Shown here: positions 11,575-22,084 of the stretch, piece after piece
How the letters are laid out: each line of letters opens with the position of its first letter
Position numbering within the stretch: position 1 is the stretch's first letter
Assembly: GCA_003255065.1 (NCBI GenBank)
Contig: QAOA01008697.1
Location: 33,396-97,395 of the forward strand
DNA length: 64,000 nt
Source of the DNA: Cercis canadensis
Taxonomy: Eukaryota; Streptophyta; Magnoliopsida; Fabales; Fabaceae
Direction of reading: 5' to 3'
Made by a program: the position numbers and the translations under genes
Notes under the pieces: generated by a model
The model's database searches: none
What the model was told of the DNA's origin: nothing
What the model saw: the letters and a program-made list of their open reading frames with translations, nothing else

Positions 11575-12306
11575 TATGTCTTCATTTTCTTTGACAATAA
11601 AACTTGATGTACAACTAGAGAAATTGAAATTGCCTCACCATAGCCGAGGTTTGCATCTTCAAAACTTTGGCACATTAGATTTAACATATTGCAGTTTTTA
11701 GTCGTTTTTCAGTTGCATTAAATTTAATAGTTAACTAAAAACAATATCTAGGAAAAATTATCTTCCGAATTGATAAAGTGTTGTACCAAAATGATATATG
11801 CAAGGTCTATCGTATACTCTGTAAGTTGCATCTAATGCGACTGCCAAAATCAACAATGGAAATATGTTAATACCATTAGCCATATACAGTTATACACATT
11901 AAATATCAATCTATGTATTGTGATAATATTACTAGAAGGTAATTTTCTTGCTAAAATATCATTAGTCCTCTAGTGATTTTTTGCATATGTTGTGCGTTGT
12001 TTTTGTTCATGTCCACATATTATTCTATTATTTATCTTCTTCCTATTGGGCCATACTAATGGTCTACCATTCAGAAAAGTCATACTTCTATGAAGTGTCA
12101 TTCTCAATCAAAACGTTGCTTTCTCTTTTAGCGTACTCATCCAAAACGTTGCTTTCTCTTTTAGCGTACTCATCTTGACACTTATTTACAAGTTATAGGT
12201 AGGACATAAATGTCTCGTACCCTTGTGACAGCTAACTTCATTTGACATAAGAGTCACTTGGTAATTTTTCTTTTTTTTTTTCTTTAAAAAAAAAAAAAAA
12301 AAAAAN
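11540..12306. other. Foreign block inside Copia 1 between integrase and RT (contains repeat block A)
   Basis: Non-Copia AT-rich DNA that interrupts the polyprotein linker. The part 11875-12262 is repeated at 14111-14455. A 33-base unit beginning AAAACGTTGCTTTCTCTTTT is duplicated in tandem at about 12110-12176. The block ends in a poly-A run and an N at 12306, so its right border may be a contig join. No coding potential seen. Confidence 0.7.
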
Positions 12307-12345
12307 TCAAAATTATCACCAAGCTACAGACAGTTCATTCTGCAG

Positions 12346-13467
12346 GTGTCCACCATATATGAACCTCAGTTTTATCATCAAGCAGTGAAATACCCTGAGT
12401 GGCGAACAGCTATGAAGGAAGAACTTGATGCACTTGAAGCAAACAACACTTGGTCAGTGGTCCCTCTTCCCAAGGATAGACATACTGTTGGGTGTAGATG
12501 GCTATACAAAGTCAAGTACAAAGCTGATGGTAGCCTTGATAGGTACAAAGCTCGCTTGGTTGCCAAGGGCTACACTCAGCAGGCAGGGATTGACTTTATG
12601 GATACTTTTTCACCTGTTGCCAAGATTACTACAGTCAGATTACTTCTTTCAGTTGCAGTAGTAAAGAAGTGGACCATGGTTCAGTTAGATGTGAACAATG
12701 CATTCTTAAATGGGGATTTGTTTGAGGAAGTATATATGCAACTCCCTCTGGGCTACACAGTTAAGGGGGAGCACATGGTGTGTAAGCTCCACAAGTCTCT
12801 CTATGGTTTGAGACAGGCTTCTCGACAGTGGTTTCACAAGTTTTCCACCACCTTAATCCAGCATGGTTTTTCTCAATCTCACAGTGACTACTCTCTCTTC
12901 ACCATGGGCAGAGGTGACACACTAGTCCTACTTCTCGTTTATGTTGATGACATAATCCTTGCAGGTCCTAATCCCTCCATTGTCCTTAAAGCTCAGCAAC
13001 TATTACAACAGCTGTTTAAACTCAAAGTCCTTGGAGACTTGCGATATTTTCTTGGCTTGGAAATAGCTCATTCTGCACAAGGCATTTCTCTCTCACAGAG
13101 GAAATATGTGCTGCAATTATTGGAAGACACTGGTTTCTCTGCAACCAAACCTCTGCCACTTCCCATGGAACCCAAGTTAAAACTCAATCAAACTGATGGA
13201 GATCTCTTACCAGATCCTTCTTTGTATAGAAGGTTGATTGGTCGCCTCATGTACCTCACCATTTCTAGACCAGATATCAGTTACACTGTCAACAAGTTAA
13301 GCCAGTTCATGTCTAGTCCTCGCACTCCTCATCTGACTTCTGTTCATCACCTTCTTCAATATCTCAAGTCAAGTCCAGGTCAAGGCTTGTTCTTTCCTTC
13401 CACATCCTCTCTCAAAATCTCAGCCTTTGCTGATGCAGTTATTTTCTGGTTCAATATGATTGGTTGA
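12346..13467 (+). pseudogene. Copia 1 reverse transcriptase with truncated RNase H
   Basis: A clean RT domain: [20 protein letters not shown], then [52 protein letters not shown], and the catalytic YVDDI near 12943-12957. RNase H begins ([18 protein letters not shown], then SAFADA) but stops at 13436, where the sequence joins LTR DNA from TTCAATATGATTGG onward. The terminal residues VIFWFNMIG are read-through into the LTR. Confidence 0.9.
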
Positions 13468-13608
13468 AGTTGTTATTTACACGTCAGCTATAGGTCCTAT
13501 ATATTCTCTCTCTGATATGAGTTGTATTATTCCAATTCAGTTGAATATATTTTTACACTCTTCACATCTTCTTCATTGCTCTCCCACTAGTATCTCTGCT
13601 GTAATAGC
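13449..13608 (+). repeat. Partial 3' LTR of Copia 1
   Basis: Matches the second part of the LTR (TTCAATATGATTGGTTGAAG to GCTGTAATA). It lacks the first ~100 bases and the polypurine tract. Confidence 0.8.
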
Positions 13609-14090
13609 TAATGGAGGGAGTGGAAATTGCTGATGCTTTAGGCAAAGTTGAAGTGGAGGAGGTGAAGTCAATCGCAAATTAACTGGAACAACAGGGTACT
13701 AAGCACAAATGCAAGTATTATTACTAAGTGTTGTGGGCTAGTGGTAACGGTGCTCACTCTCCTTGTTATAGGCTTGGGTTTTAGTGGTTCCAAAGGTGCT
13801 TGGAGTTACTAAAATTAAATATCACTTGCACAGTTAAGAAAGATGATATTTCCTTGTTGGCCTTATGGACTATACTCCTTTAAGGTTATAGAATTAGTAA
13901 TATTACTAGATTACAAAGCATCCATTGCTTCGAGTTCAAATTTCATCTTCTTCCATACTTCACAAGCAGCAGCTAATTCAAGACTCCATTTGTTAGCCTT
14001 GCGGATAATTTCATTACCCTCAAGATCATGTCCTTCATTACAAGCTTGTACACATGCTTCTAGCGCTACTCAATTAGCGCTTCCATTAGT
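13609..14090. repeat. Duplicated block B (copy of 15521-15945)
   Basis: Begins GCTAATGGAGGGAGTGGAAA and shares sequence with 15521 onward through an rbcL 3' fragment. Relative to the other copy it has about 50 extra bases around 13696-13750, including the segment TGGGCTAGTGGTAAC. Confidence 0.85.
13911..14090 (-). pseudogene. rbcL: Plastid rbcL 3' fragment, copy in block B
   Basis: The minus strand encodes the C-terminus of the Rubisco large subunit with substitutions: [17 protein letters not shown], then [20 protein letters not shown], ending EAMDAL and a TAA at 13911-13913. An in-frame stop replaces the Arg of ANRVALEA. Relative to the copy at 15771 it lacks a few codons around the LVRE segment and more of the 5' side. 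It is a nuclear insertion of plastid DNA with no function expected. Confidence 0.85.
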
Positions 14091-14110
14091 TGTGGGGATT
14101 GGTAATCTTC

Positions 14111-14460
14111 ATTAGCCATATACAGTTATACACATTAAATATCAATCTATGTACTATGCTAATATTACTAGAAAGTAATTTTCTTGCTAAAATATCATTA
14201 GTCCTCTAGTTATTTTTTGTATATGTTGTGCGTTGCTTTTGTTCATGCCCACATATTATTCTATTATTTATCTTCTTTCTATTGGGTCATACTAATGGTC
14301 TACTATTCAGAAAAGTCATACTTCTATGAAGTGTCATTCTCAATCAAAACGTTGCTTTCTCTTTTAGCTTATTTACAAGTTGTAGGTAGGACGAAAATGT
14401 TTTGTACCCTTGTGACAACTAACTTGATTTGACTTAAGAGTCATTAGGCAATTTTTAATT
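14111..14460. repeat. Duplicated block A' (copy of 11875-12262)
   Basis: Starts ATTAGCCATATACAGTTATA and ends in a poly-T run near 14460. It follows block B almost directly, whereas its other copy lies inside Copia 1. It lacks the 33-base tandem duplication found in copy A. Confidence 0.85.
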
Positions 14461-15520
14461 TTTTTTTTTTTTTTAAAAGGAAAGGAACATGTGATATGAG
14501 AAATAGGATAAATTATTTTGAATAACTTTATGGAAGTAAATATGTAATTTTTTGATTGACTTCAAGAATTTCTTTAAAATGTTTTGTCATATAAATAATT
14601 TTTTTCATTTTTCACACATAATTTTATTTATTATCTTACAAGAAGCAACTTCCAAAAATAAACTAGTTGTAATTAACAACAGTATTTTAGGTAGATTTTA
14701 TTTTCAGAGAACATAATTCTTCTTGGCAACAAAAGGATGAAATCACAATTAGTTAGCATTAACAAGGGAAGTAACAAGGCAAATTAGTGCTTGAAACTCT
14801 AAGACCCTCACATTTTTTAGATCCCATGGAGCTTTTATCATGATGCATAAATTATAATATCAAATGTGTTCTTTGATGCTACTTGATGCCATGGTCAAGC
14901 GCTTTAGGCTTACGGTGTCTTTTCCATGGAGATCTATGAGCATTTTGTCTAAATGGATTTCTTTATCCTTTTAGGAGTGGTATATTGTAAAATCTTGGAA
15001 TAAAAAACACATGGGTGTGTATATATGTATGTACAAGTACAACTTAACCAATCAAAAAATATCGTAAATAAATAACATTCTAGGGAGGTTAATTCTACCT
15101 CTTGCTCCTTACTTTTGAATTCTCTTATGTATAGATGCATTGGGATAGAAGAGTTGTGAGACTGCATCCATCACAAAATAAATCATCTCATCCACATGTA
15201 AAAACTTTACTTTGTATTGACTAGTTTGCTATCATTCCTTTGAATTTGAAGTGCTGCACAGGAATGTTACAGCCAAAGCTGTTGTGTTTTTTATAGCTAT
15301 AGACAAAACCCGGAATCAAATTGCTTCGGCTAATGATGACATGTGTTGCAGGTTGAAATTTTATTGAAAAAATATAACCATCGGCAAAGATAGACGAGGA
15401 AGAAATCAGAAACTTGCCAACATGCAGATAAGTTTTCAATGGGAGAGCATTCATTGGTGAAAAGGTTTTGTTGGCAATTTTGTAAACCCAGATGGGACAG
15501 CTATGTATTGGCATTCCGTT
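14461..15520. other. Unassigned; minus-strand open frame 15221-15655 not recognised
   Basis: The open frame of 144 codons (MEPLKPKPITRRVSTS at its start) reaches into block B' and matches no family I know. Because block B duplicates only its first part and it sits on rearranged DNA, I treat it as chance. The rest is AT-rich non-coding sequence. Confidence 0.3.
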
Positions 15521-15945
15521 AGCTAATGGAGGGAGTGGAAACTGCTGATGCTTTAGGCAAAGTTGAAGTGGAGGAGGTGAAGTCAATGGCAAATTAACTG
15601 GAACAACAGAGGTGCTCACTCTCCTTGTTATAGGCTTGGGTTTTAGTGGTTCCAAAAGTGCTTGGAGTTACTAAAATTAAATATCACTTGCACAGTTAAG
15701 AAAGGTGTTATTTCTTTGTTGGGCTCATGGATTATACTTCTTTACAGATATAGAATTAGTAATTACTAGATTACAAAGCATCCATTGCTTCGAGTTCAAA
15801 TTTCATCTTCTTCCATACTTCACAAGCAGCAGCTAATTCAAGACTCCATTTGTTAGCCTTGGGGATAATTTCATTGCCCTCGCGAACAAGATCATGTCCT
15901 TCATTACAAGCATGTACACATGCTTCTAGCGCTACTCAATTAGCT
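15521..15945. repeat. Duplicated block B'
   Basis: Second copy of block B, more complete on the rbcL side. Block B and block A' are adjacent at 13.6-14.5 kb, while here B' continues into more rbcL sequence instead, so this looks like the parent arrangement. Confidence 0.8.
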
Positions 15946-15998
15946 ACAACACCGGGTGCATTTCCCCAAGGGTACCCTAAAGTTCCTCCACCGAAGAC
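15771..15998 (-). pseudogene. rbcL: Plastid rbcL 3' fragment, longer copy (NUPT)
   Basis: The minus strand reads VFGGGTLGYPWGNAPGVVAN, a stop, [54 protein letters not shown], then TAA at 15771-15773. This is the last ~75 residues of the Rubisco large subunit, from the GGGTLGHPWG motif to the C-terminus. The premature stop and several non-conservative changes show an old, non-functional transfer from the plastid (or via the mitochondrion). Rubisco large subunit is plastid-encoded in all land plants, so a nuclear copy is not expected to work. Confidence 0.9.
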
Positions 15999-17520
15999 AC
16001 GACATAGTCATGTTGATGTGCACATTCCAATATATATAGTGATTTCATTAGTTGGTAAATGGATAAACTATTTTATGATGATATAAAGTGACATGGCATC
16101 ACATATAATTTTTATTGTTGTTGCTTTTAGATTTTGTAGGTATTTTTATTAAGGCCCAAAATGTTCTTGGCTCACCAAGACTCAAATACCTTAATTACTA
16201 ACATACCCTTTAAACATTTTCTTCTTCCTATAAATACTCTATTCTAACATGTATAAGAATTTTTCACTCTCTCTTCAATTATTGCTACTCTTAGCTCGGA
16301 CCGCCCTAACTTGACTTTTGGAGTTCAGATATCTCCACCCAACCCATAGTTAAACTGTATTTACTGTGTAGATTAGACCTCTAGCCTATACCCGACCTAA
16401 AGTTCCTTCACCCAACCTAACCTTGTAGCCCATCTCACTCTTGGAACCAAAAAACTCCCAAACAGAGCCTAAGTAAATTTTGCGCACATTGGCTAAAGTT
16501 AAAAGGGTATAATTTATTTAAAAAAGAAGAATGTATGTTCCGTAAATTAAACATTTTTTAAAAAAGCATATATGAAACAGACAATTTTGTTAATTACTAT
16601 ATTAGTTTTCTCATTGATGGCCAAAGTAGAGACTGGAAAACTCATTAATTATATAAAGAGATCACGTTAGCAAATCTCATATGGGTTATATTAGAACAGT
16701 TCTTACATGACCAATTTTGTTTACACTTTAGAATATGAAAAAAAAAATTATTACATAGGAGCTCAATGCATTGAGAAAGAAGAGAGAAGAAGTACATAAT
16801 ATAAATAGAACCCTTGACATCAAATAATGTGGTTCCTAATTTCCTATGACCAGAATAAATGTGAAATTTAACATCAGCGATCAATTGGTTCAATGAATGA
16901 TTACAATACTCAACATTTTAAACTTGAAAAAATTGAGTGGTCTTTTTTATTTGGTTTAAAAAAATTGACTACATTTTAATTCGTACCACTTTAGTACAAG
17001 TTCTTAATCACATTCCAAATCTAAAGTTGGAACAAAGTTTCCTCTCAATTTTTTTTTTTTTTGGTAGGCAGAAGGTTCCATTTTATTGCTTCACAAAACA
17101 TGCGTTCCAATACACTCAACCAACTTTTAGTTTGCAAATTGAAAATCAAACATAGATCACACATGCACTTATTTATACTACTTCCCAGCAATAAAGTTGG
17201 CACATACGAAATTAACACCAATAAATTTTACTAGACTTCAGTAAAGTTTTAATATGACAATTTAGATTGTGCAGACCAATTCATATTAATATGCAATTAT
17301 CATTATTTTAATTTGAACAATTCGTGTCTTTTTAAAAGTAATTTAATTTTATGAGAGTAGCACGTAACGTTGATCGAGAAGTAAACTATCTTAATTTTTG
17401 TTTAAGAAAATTATTATTTAGTTCTTCAAGTTGATAAAAAAAAAATCATTTGATTTTAAATATGAAAGAATTTCAATTTGGTTTCTTTCATATCATACGA
17501 AATGTCTAAAATATCTCTTA
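15999..17520. other. Intergenic, no gene recognised; isolated MITE end at 16449-16469
   Basis: AT-rich. The 21 bases at 16449-16469 match the right terminus of the Harbinger-like MITEs (CTCCCAAACAGAGCC). No coding similarity found. Confidence 0.6.
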
Positions 17521-17644
17521 GTGCTATGTGATTATTTTATTAATGTATGTAGTTATCATTTGGTGCTATGTGATTATTTTGTTAACATATATAGTTATTT
17601 TTTAGTGTTATGTGATTATTTTATTTATAGATATAGTTATCATG
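17521..17644. repeat. Three imperfect tandem copies of a ~45-base unit
   Basis: The unit is roughly GTGCTATGTGATTATTTTRTTAAYRTATRTAGTTATYWTTTG, present three times in a row with substitutions. Confidence 0.8.
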
Positions 17645-18162
17645 TTTAAAAATAAACAGAATATCACATCTATAAAACCAACAAATAATTTAAATATTTC
17701 ATACTATATAAAAGAAATTAAATTAAAATTTTTCTATATTTCAAACTAAATAATCTTTCCTACCAAGAACTAAACAATATTTTTTTCTTTTGTTTTCTAG
17801 GTTCAATTAACAATTTCGTTCCTAAACCTACTACTTGTTTGTGGTTGTTAAAATGCAACTTATCATTGAAGTACTCATCCCGATGGCCAAAAGGTTCTTT
17901 AAATACAAAGAAGATATGAGCACCAGTCGTTTATTCAACATGATCTAGAAATCATTACAAAGGGGATAAGGTAAAGAAAAAGAGAATTGGAAAAAGCATG
18001 ACCCCACTAATTGTATTCTTTTTAGGGGTCATTAATGCTATAAAGTATTCAAAATGTACATACTTTACAAAGCCATTGCAACTTTCTTTTCTTTGAATAT
18101 TGCTGTTATGTATCACCCAAGACAACCCGCAGCAGCACCTCAAACTTTTGAGAGAAGGGAGA

Positions 18163-18356
18163 GATAATGGCATATGCAAAAGGATTGGCATGGAGACAAA
18201 GTTTCCACACCTTCTGCTTTTGCAGTCTTTAGGAAAGAGAACAAAAACCCAAAAAAAAAGATAATGGAATATGCAAAAGGATTGGCATGGAGACAAAGTT
18301 TCCACACCTTCTGCTTTTGCAGTCTTTAGGAAAGAGAACAAAAACCCAAAAAAAAA
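18163..18356. repeat. Tandem duplication, 97-base unit
   Basis: GATAATGGCATATGCAAAAG starts at 18163 and recurs at 18260 as GATAATGGAATATGCAAAAG. The ~97 bases that follow, through the AAAACCCAAAAAAAAAG run, are otherwise identical, so the duplication is recent or an assembly effect. Confidence 0.9.
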
Positions 18357-20587
18357 GAAAAGAAAAAAAAAAAGAGAGAATGCTAAAACGGCTGTTTTAT
18401 ATAATGTTTCCTATCCTCGCCATCAAAAGTATTGCTAATGTTACCTTTCATAGGAAATTTCAGGGCAAAATTAACCTTTGATTTTAATATTATTATAAAA
18501 AATTTAATAATTTGTGAATTAAATGTTTAAATAGTTGATAAAAAATTTTATTTTGTCAATGGAAAGTCATTTTCTTGTGAGAAGAACCTGCTTTGTGTGG
18601 AGAAGCACTTTAAGAACTTTCTATTTTGTCAATGGAAGACTTCGAACACAAAATCCTCTTCTTGTGAGGAGAGCTGTGGGGTGAGCCATTTTTTTTTATC
18701 TAAGGGTCTACTAGTAAAACATCCACAACTGTAGCTTTGTGTGGAGAGCACTTTGAGAACATCTTATTTTATCAATAAGATACCTTAAACACAAGACTCT
18801 CTTCTTGAAATAAGAGCCTTGTAATCAATTGTTCTATAAGTCCAGTTAGCTTTTTGACACCCTTTTAGTTGCTCTATTTATAATTTTACTAGGTATTAAC
18901 TATTTTGATACACACTGTGTAACTTGATCTTTTAAATTGTTTATAAATGATATCAAAATAAAAAATTAGTTCCCTCAACTCCTTCAATAATAATAATAAA
19001 TCCAATAAAAGTAGGGTAACAAACTAACAATCCCCTAAAAAAGTGGGGTTAACGTTTAGTGGGGTAAAATAGTAATAACCGTTTTATATATAGAGGGCCA
19101 CCATCTTCTTTTTGAACTCTCTCCTTTCTATTGTAAGTGATTTTTTTTGGCATGAAAGTAAGGGATTTCTGGGATCTGAAACTCCCAATAATCAGTCTAT
19201 AATTGAAGCATCTGTTTGAGTTTGAGACAACTCATAGCATCACCTGTGCAGTGACCTTGGATCCTTCAACTAGGGACAAAGATGGATCCATAAAAGAAAA
19301 TAATTATTGCTGTGAAAGAGTGGTACTGTAGTCTGTGGTGTAGGGATGGCCCGTGATCTAAAGGTAACAAGGACATTCGAGATGACCAGTCAAAAAGGGA
19401 AGCTGCCATCAAAGTTAACGAGAATGTGTGCAAAAAGATACTGATGCGCTCTAATGCTGCTAACCAAGATGTTTTGGTCGTTATTTCTAGTTTCCTTTGG
19501 TGAGAAGAAAAAAGTATGTTTTGGTTAAGGGTGGTACTAACCTACTCCCAACTAAGGGATGATTATTGATATGATTTATTTGATTTCTTTACACATTTTT
19601 TTGTTGTTGTTTTAACTGGAAGGCATATTCTCAGTCTAATTTTTGCGCATTGAGAATAAGTTTTTTCCTAAACGATCTTAAGGACAGAGTCTCGTATCAA
19701 GCTGATGCATGTTATACAATTTAAATTACACTCATTAAATCTTTTTGGTTTTCTTTCTTTATTTTTTTCCCCCTCTATCAAGCAATAAATAGCAAGTGAA
19801 AATCATCATTTATCCTCTTCTTCTCTTTATAGGCTGTAATTTTTGTTCTTCTTTCCTCGTTCCCAAAAAAAAACACAAATAAGTAAATAAATAAAACTTT
19901 TATGAACAATATTAAATTAAGAATTTAATTCATTTACAAATAATTTATATATAATATTTCAGGATGTGTAAATATTAACACTTTTAATAAGATTTACAAA
20001 TTGTTTCTTTTTAAATAAAATCATTTCATTAGATTCTATCCCATCCAACGTGATTCTCTCCCCTCTTTTCATGAGAGAACTCCTTTCCATTCTTCTTACG
20101 CTTTTTTACATCATAGACAACATGGATGTACCAAAAATAGTATACCATCACTATCATCTAATAGAAGATGAAGATGAAAGAACTTAATTCTATAATGTAA
20201 GACGAAGATGAGAAAAACTTATACATGTCACATGCCGCCATCATCCTTTCAAATCTTTGACAATATGATTATGGAGAGAAATTTGTTTTCACCTGTCAAA
20301 GAAAGATGTTAGGTTTTGTCATTTGCAACATTTTTGGAAAATGAATTTTAGTTAAATACTTGTGTGACAATTAAAGTAGTATTATCAATTTTATATTCAA
20401 CCCATTTAAAATTAGGGCTTAGCTAATTTAAAACTAATTTTGAGTTTCAATTTTGAGGGCTTTTTATAATTTGGGCAAACCACTCTCAGGTTGTTAGTGC
20501 CATTCTCTCACCTTTTTTTTTTATAATTATTTTATAATTTTTATTTATTTGTGAATTTTTCTATTTTAAATTAATATGTAATTCTAA
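18357..20587. other. Intergenic, no gene recognised
   Basis: AT-rich, with a degenerate repeat of the type TTTGTGTGGAGAAGCACTTTAAGAAC at about 18592 and 18735. Nothing coding is supported. Confidence 0.5.
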
Positions 20588-21427
20588 GGGTATGTTTGGG
20601 AGTTCTTTTGGAGGAGAAAGGAGAGGAGAGGAGAGGAGAGGAATGAGAGAGTCCAATCCCTTGTTTGGGAGTTTTAAGTTTGAAAGGGGAAGGAGACCAA
20701 GGGTTAAACTTTGACCCTTACACTCCTTTTTTCATTCACAAATTTCAACCCCCCAAATTGGGGGGTTTTGAGGGGTAGAGAATTAATTTACTAATTTACC
20801 CATACTGTCTGCCACCATTGAATTGTTGGATAAGAAAAGAAAGCAAAAAAGTTGAAGTTTTATGTTTAAATTGTAATTCTTTTATATTTCTAATTAAAAA
20901 TTTTAATTATATCCATCTAATGAAAAAATTATAAATAATCCCTTTTATCATCACTCTAATTTAATTAATTGCAACCCATAAAGCAATAGAATTTGCATAA
21001 TTTTTCAGATGCACAGTTTATTTTCTTTTTGAAAATATATAGTATATTAATTTTTTTATGACTCATTAGAAGCAATAAGTGTATATTATATATTAATAAT
21101 TTAATATTTATGAAATTTTACTTTTTTATGAAAATGTACTTAATTAGAGTATGAATTCGGTTATTGTCAATTTTTATTTTTTAATAAATAAATAATAATT
21201 ACATTTATAATTAAAAAATTGAATTAGAAAAAAAGAGTGAAAAGATAATAAAGGGTAAACTAGTAAAAATATTTTACAATAAGACATTTCTTTCCCTTTC
21301 CTTTCCTTCCTCATTTTAATCATCCAAACAAATGAGAGGAAAACTCCTCCTTTTTCTTTCCCTTCCTTTCCCTCCCTTTCCTCTCATCTCCTCTCATCTC
21401 CCCTCCAAAAAACTCCCAAACAGAGCC
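20588..21427. mobile_element. Harbinger/Tourist-like MITE, copy 2 (about 840 bp)
   Basis: Same ends as copy 1 (GGGTATGTTTGGGAGTTC ... CTCCCAAACAGAGCC). It is flanked by TAA on both sides (CTAA before, TAA after), the 3-base target duplication typical of PIF/Harbinger. Non-coding interior, so it depends on a transposase elsewhere. Confidence 0.85.
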
Positions 21428-21646
21428 TAAAAGGTCAGCCATTTTATAGTTAGGATCCATAGAGCCAGCTAGGACCAACCAAATTCAGTCAGTTTAAAAT
21501 TTGAGCTTTTCGGCCTAAGGGTCGTGTGAGCTCGTTTTGACAATCCTACAATTAAGAACGCAATTATATGTTTAAAGATTCTCATAAACTAATTCACACT
21601 CATAACAAAAAGGGCTAATTTCATTCACAAGACAAAAGAACATCAA

Positions 21647-21713
21647 CAATGAGAATTGGTGACTCACCAACCCAATTAGGCAATGAGAGTTGGTGACTCA
21701 CCAACCCAACTAG
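21647..21713. repeat. Tandem duplication, 34-base unit
   Basis: CAATGAGAATTGGTGACTCA and the following 14 bases repeat at once with two or three changes. Confidence 0.9.
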
Positions 21714-22084
21714 CATTGTTAATTTTCAGTTCAATCTGTTTAAAATTAGAACTTGACCCATATAATTTTGTGTTAAGGCTTAAATTTAGAAGTCCATTTA
21801 AAATGGGGCTTTTTAGTGCCCGACCTATTTAATAATAGGGCTGGCCCGCTTTTATTTTTCTTTTGTTTATTCATTTATTTTCTCTTTTTTAATTATTTTT
21901 AATTAATTTATCTTTATCTTTTNTTTCTTATTTTTTTTAATTTTAAAAATAATATTTAATTCAAAAAATAGTAGTCCATTTATATATAAGGCTTTTATAG
22001 GATCATGTTTGGGCCTCAAAAATTAGGCCTAAATTGGGCCCAAGCCGTTTGACAATACCAAACCATAACTAACTGAAGAGATTA

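Larger units (their letters stand above)
8143..13608 (+). mobile_element. Ty1/copia retrotransposon 1, rearranged and disrupted
   Basis: The LTR reads TATTAGACACG...CTCTGCTGTAATA, best copy about 8345-8595. The primer site TGGTATCAGAGCAGC follows at 8681, matching the initiator tRNA-Met site of plant Copia elements, then the gag-pol frame from 8736. Domain order is gag, zinc knuckle, protease, integrase, RT, RNase H, the copia order. Damage: partial LTR/polypurine copies at 8143-8345 around an N at 8258; an integrase duplication around the N at 10748; about 0.75 kb of unrelated DNA between integrase and RT; and RNase H cut at its SAFADA motif and joined to the middle of the 3' LTR (about 13449-13608). 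It cannot move by itself. Confidence 0.9.

Noticed and set aside
15221-15655. Minus-strand 144-codon frame
   Set aside because: No recognisable family, lies across the border of duplicated block B', and no splice or start context supports it.
17521-17644. Regular repeats that might be a CRISPR array
   Set aside because: Units are directly adjacent with no spacers, and the genome is a plant nucleus.
19140-19560. Possible coding stretch in less AT-rich DNA
   Set aside because: No frame longer than about 40 codons and no recognisable protein in any frame.
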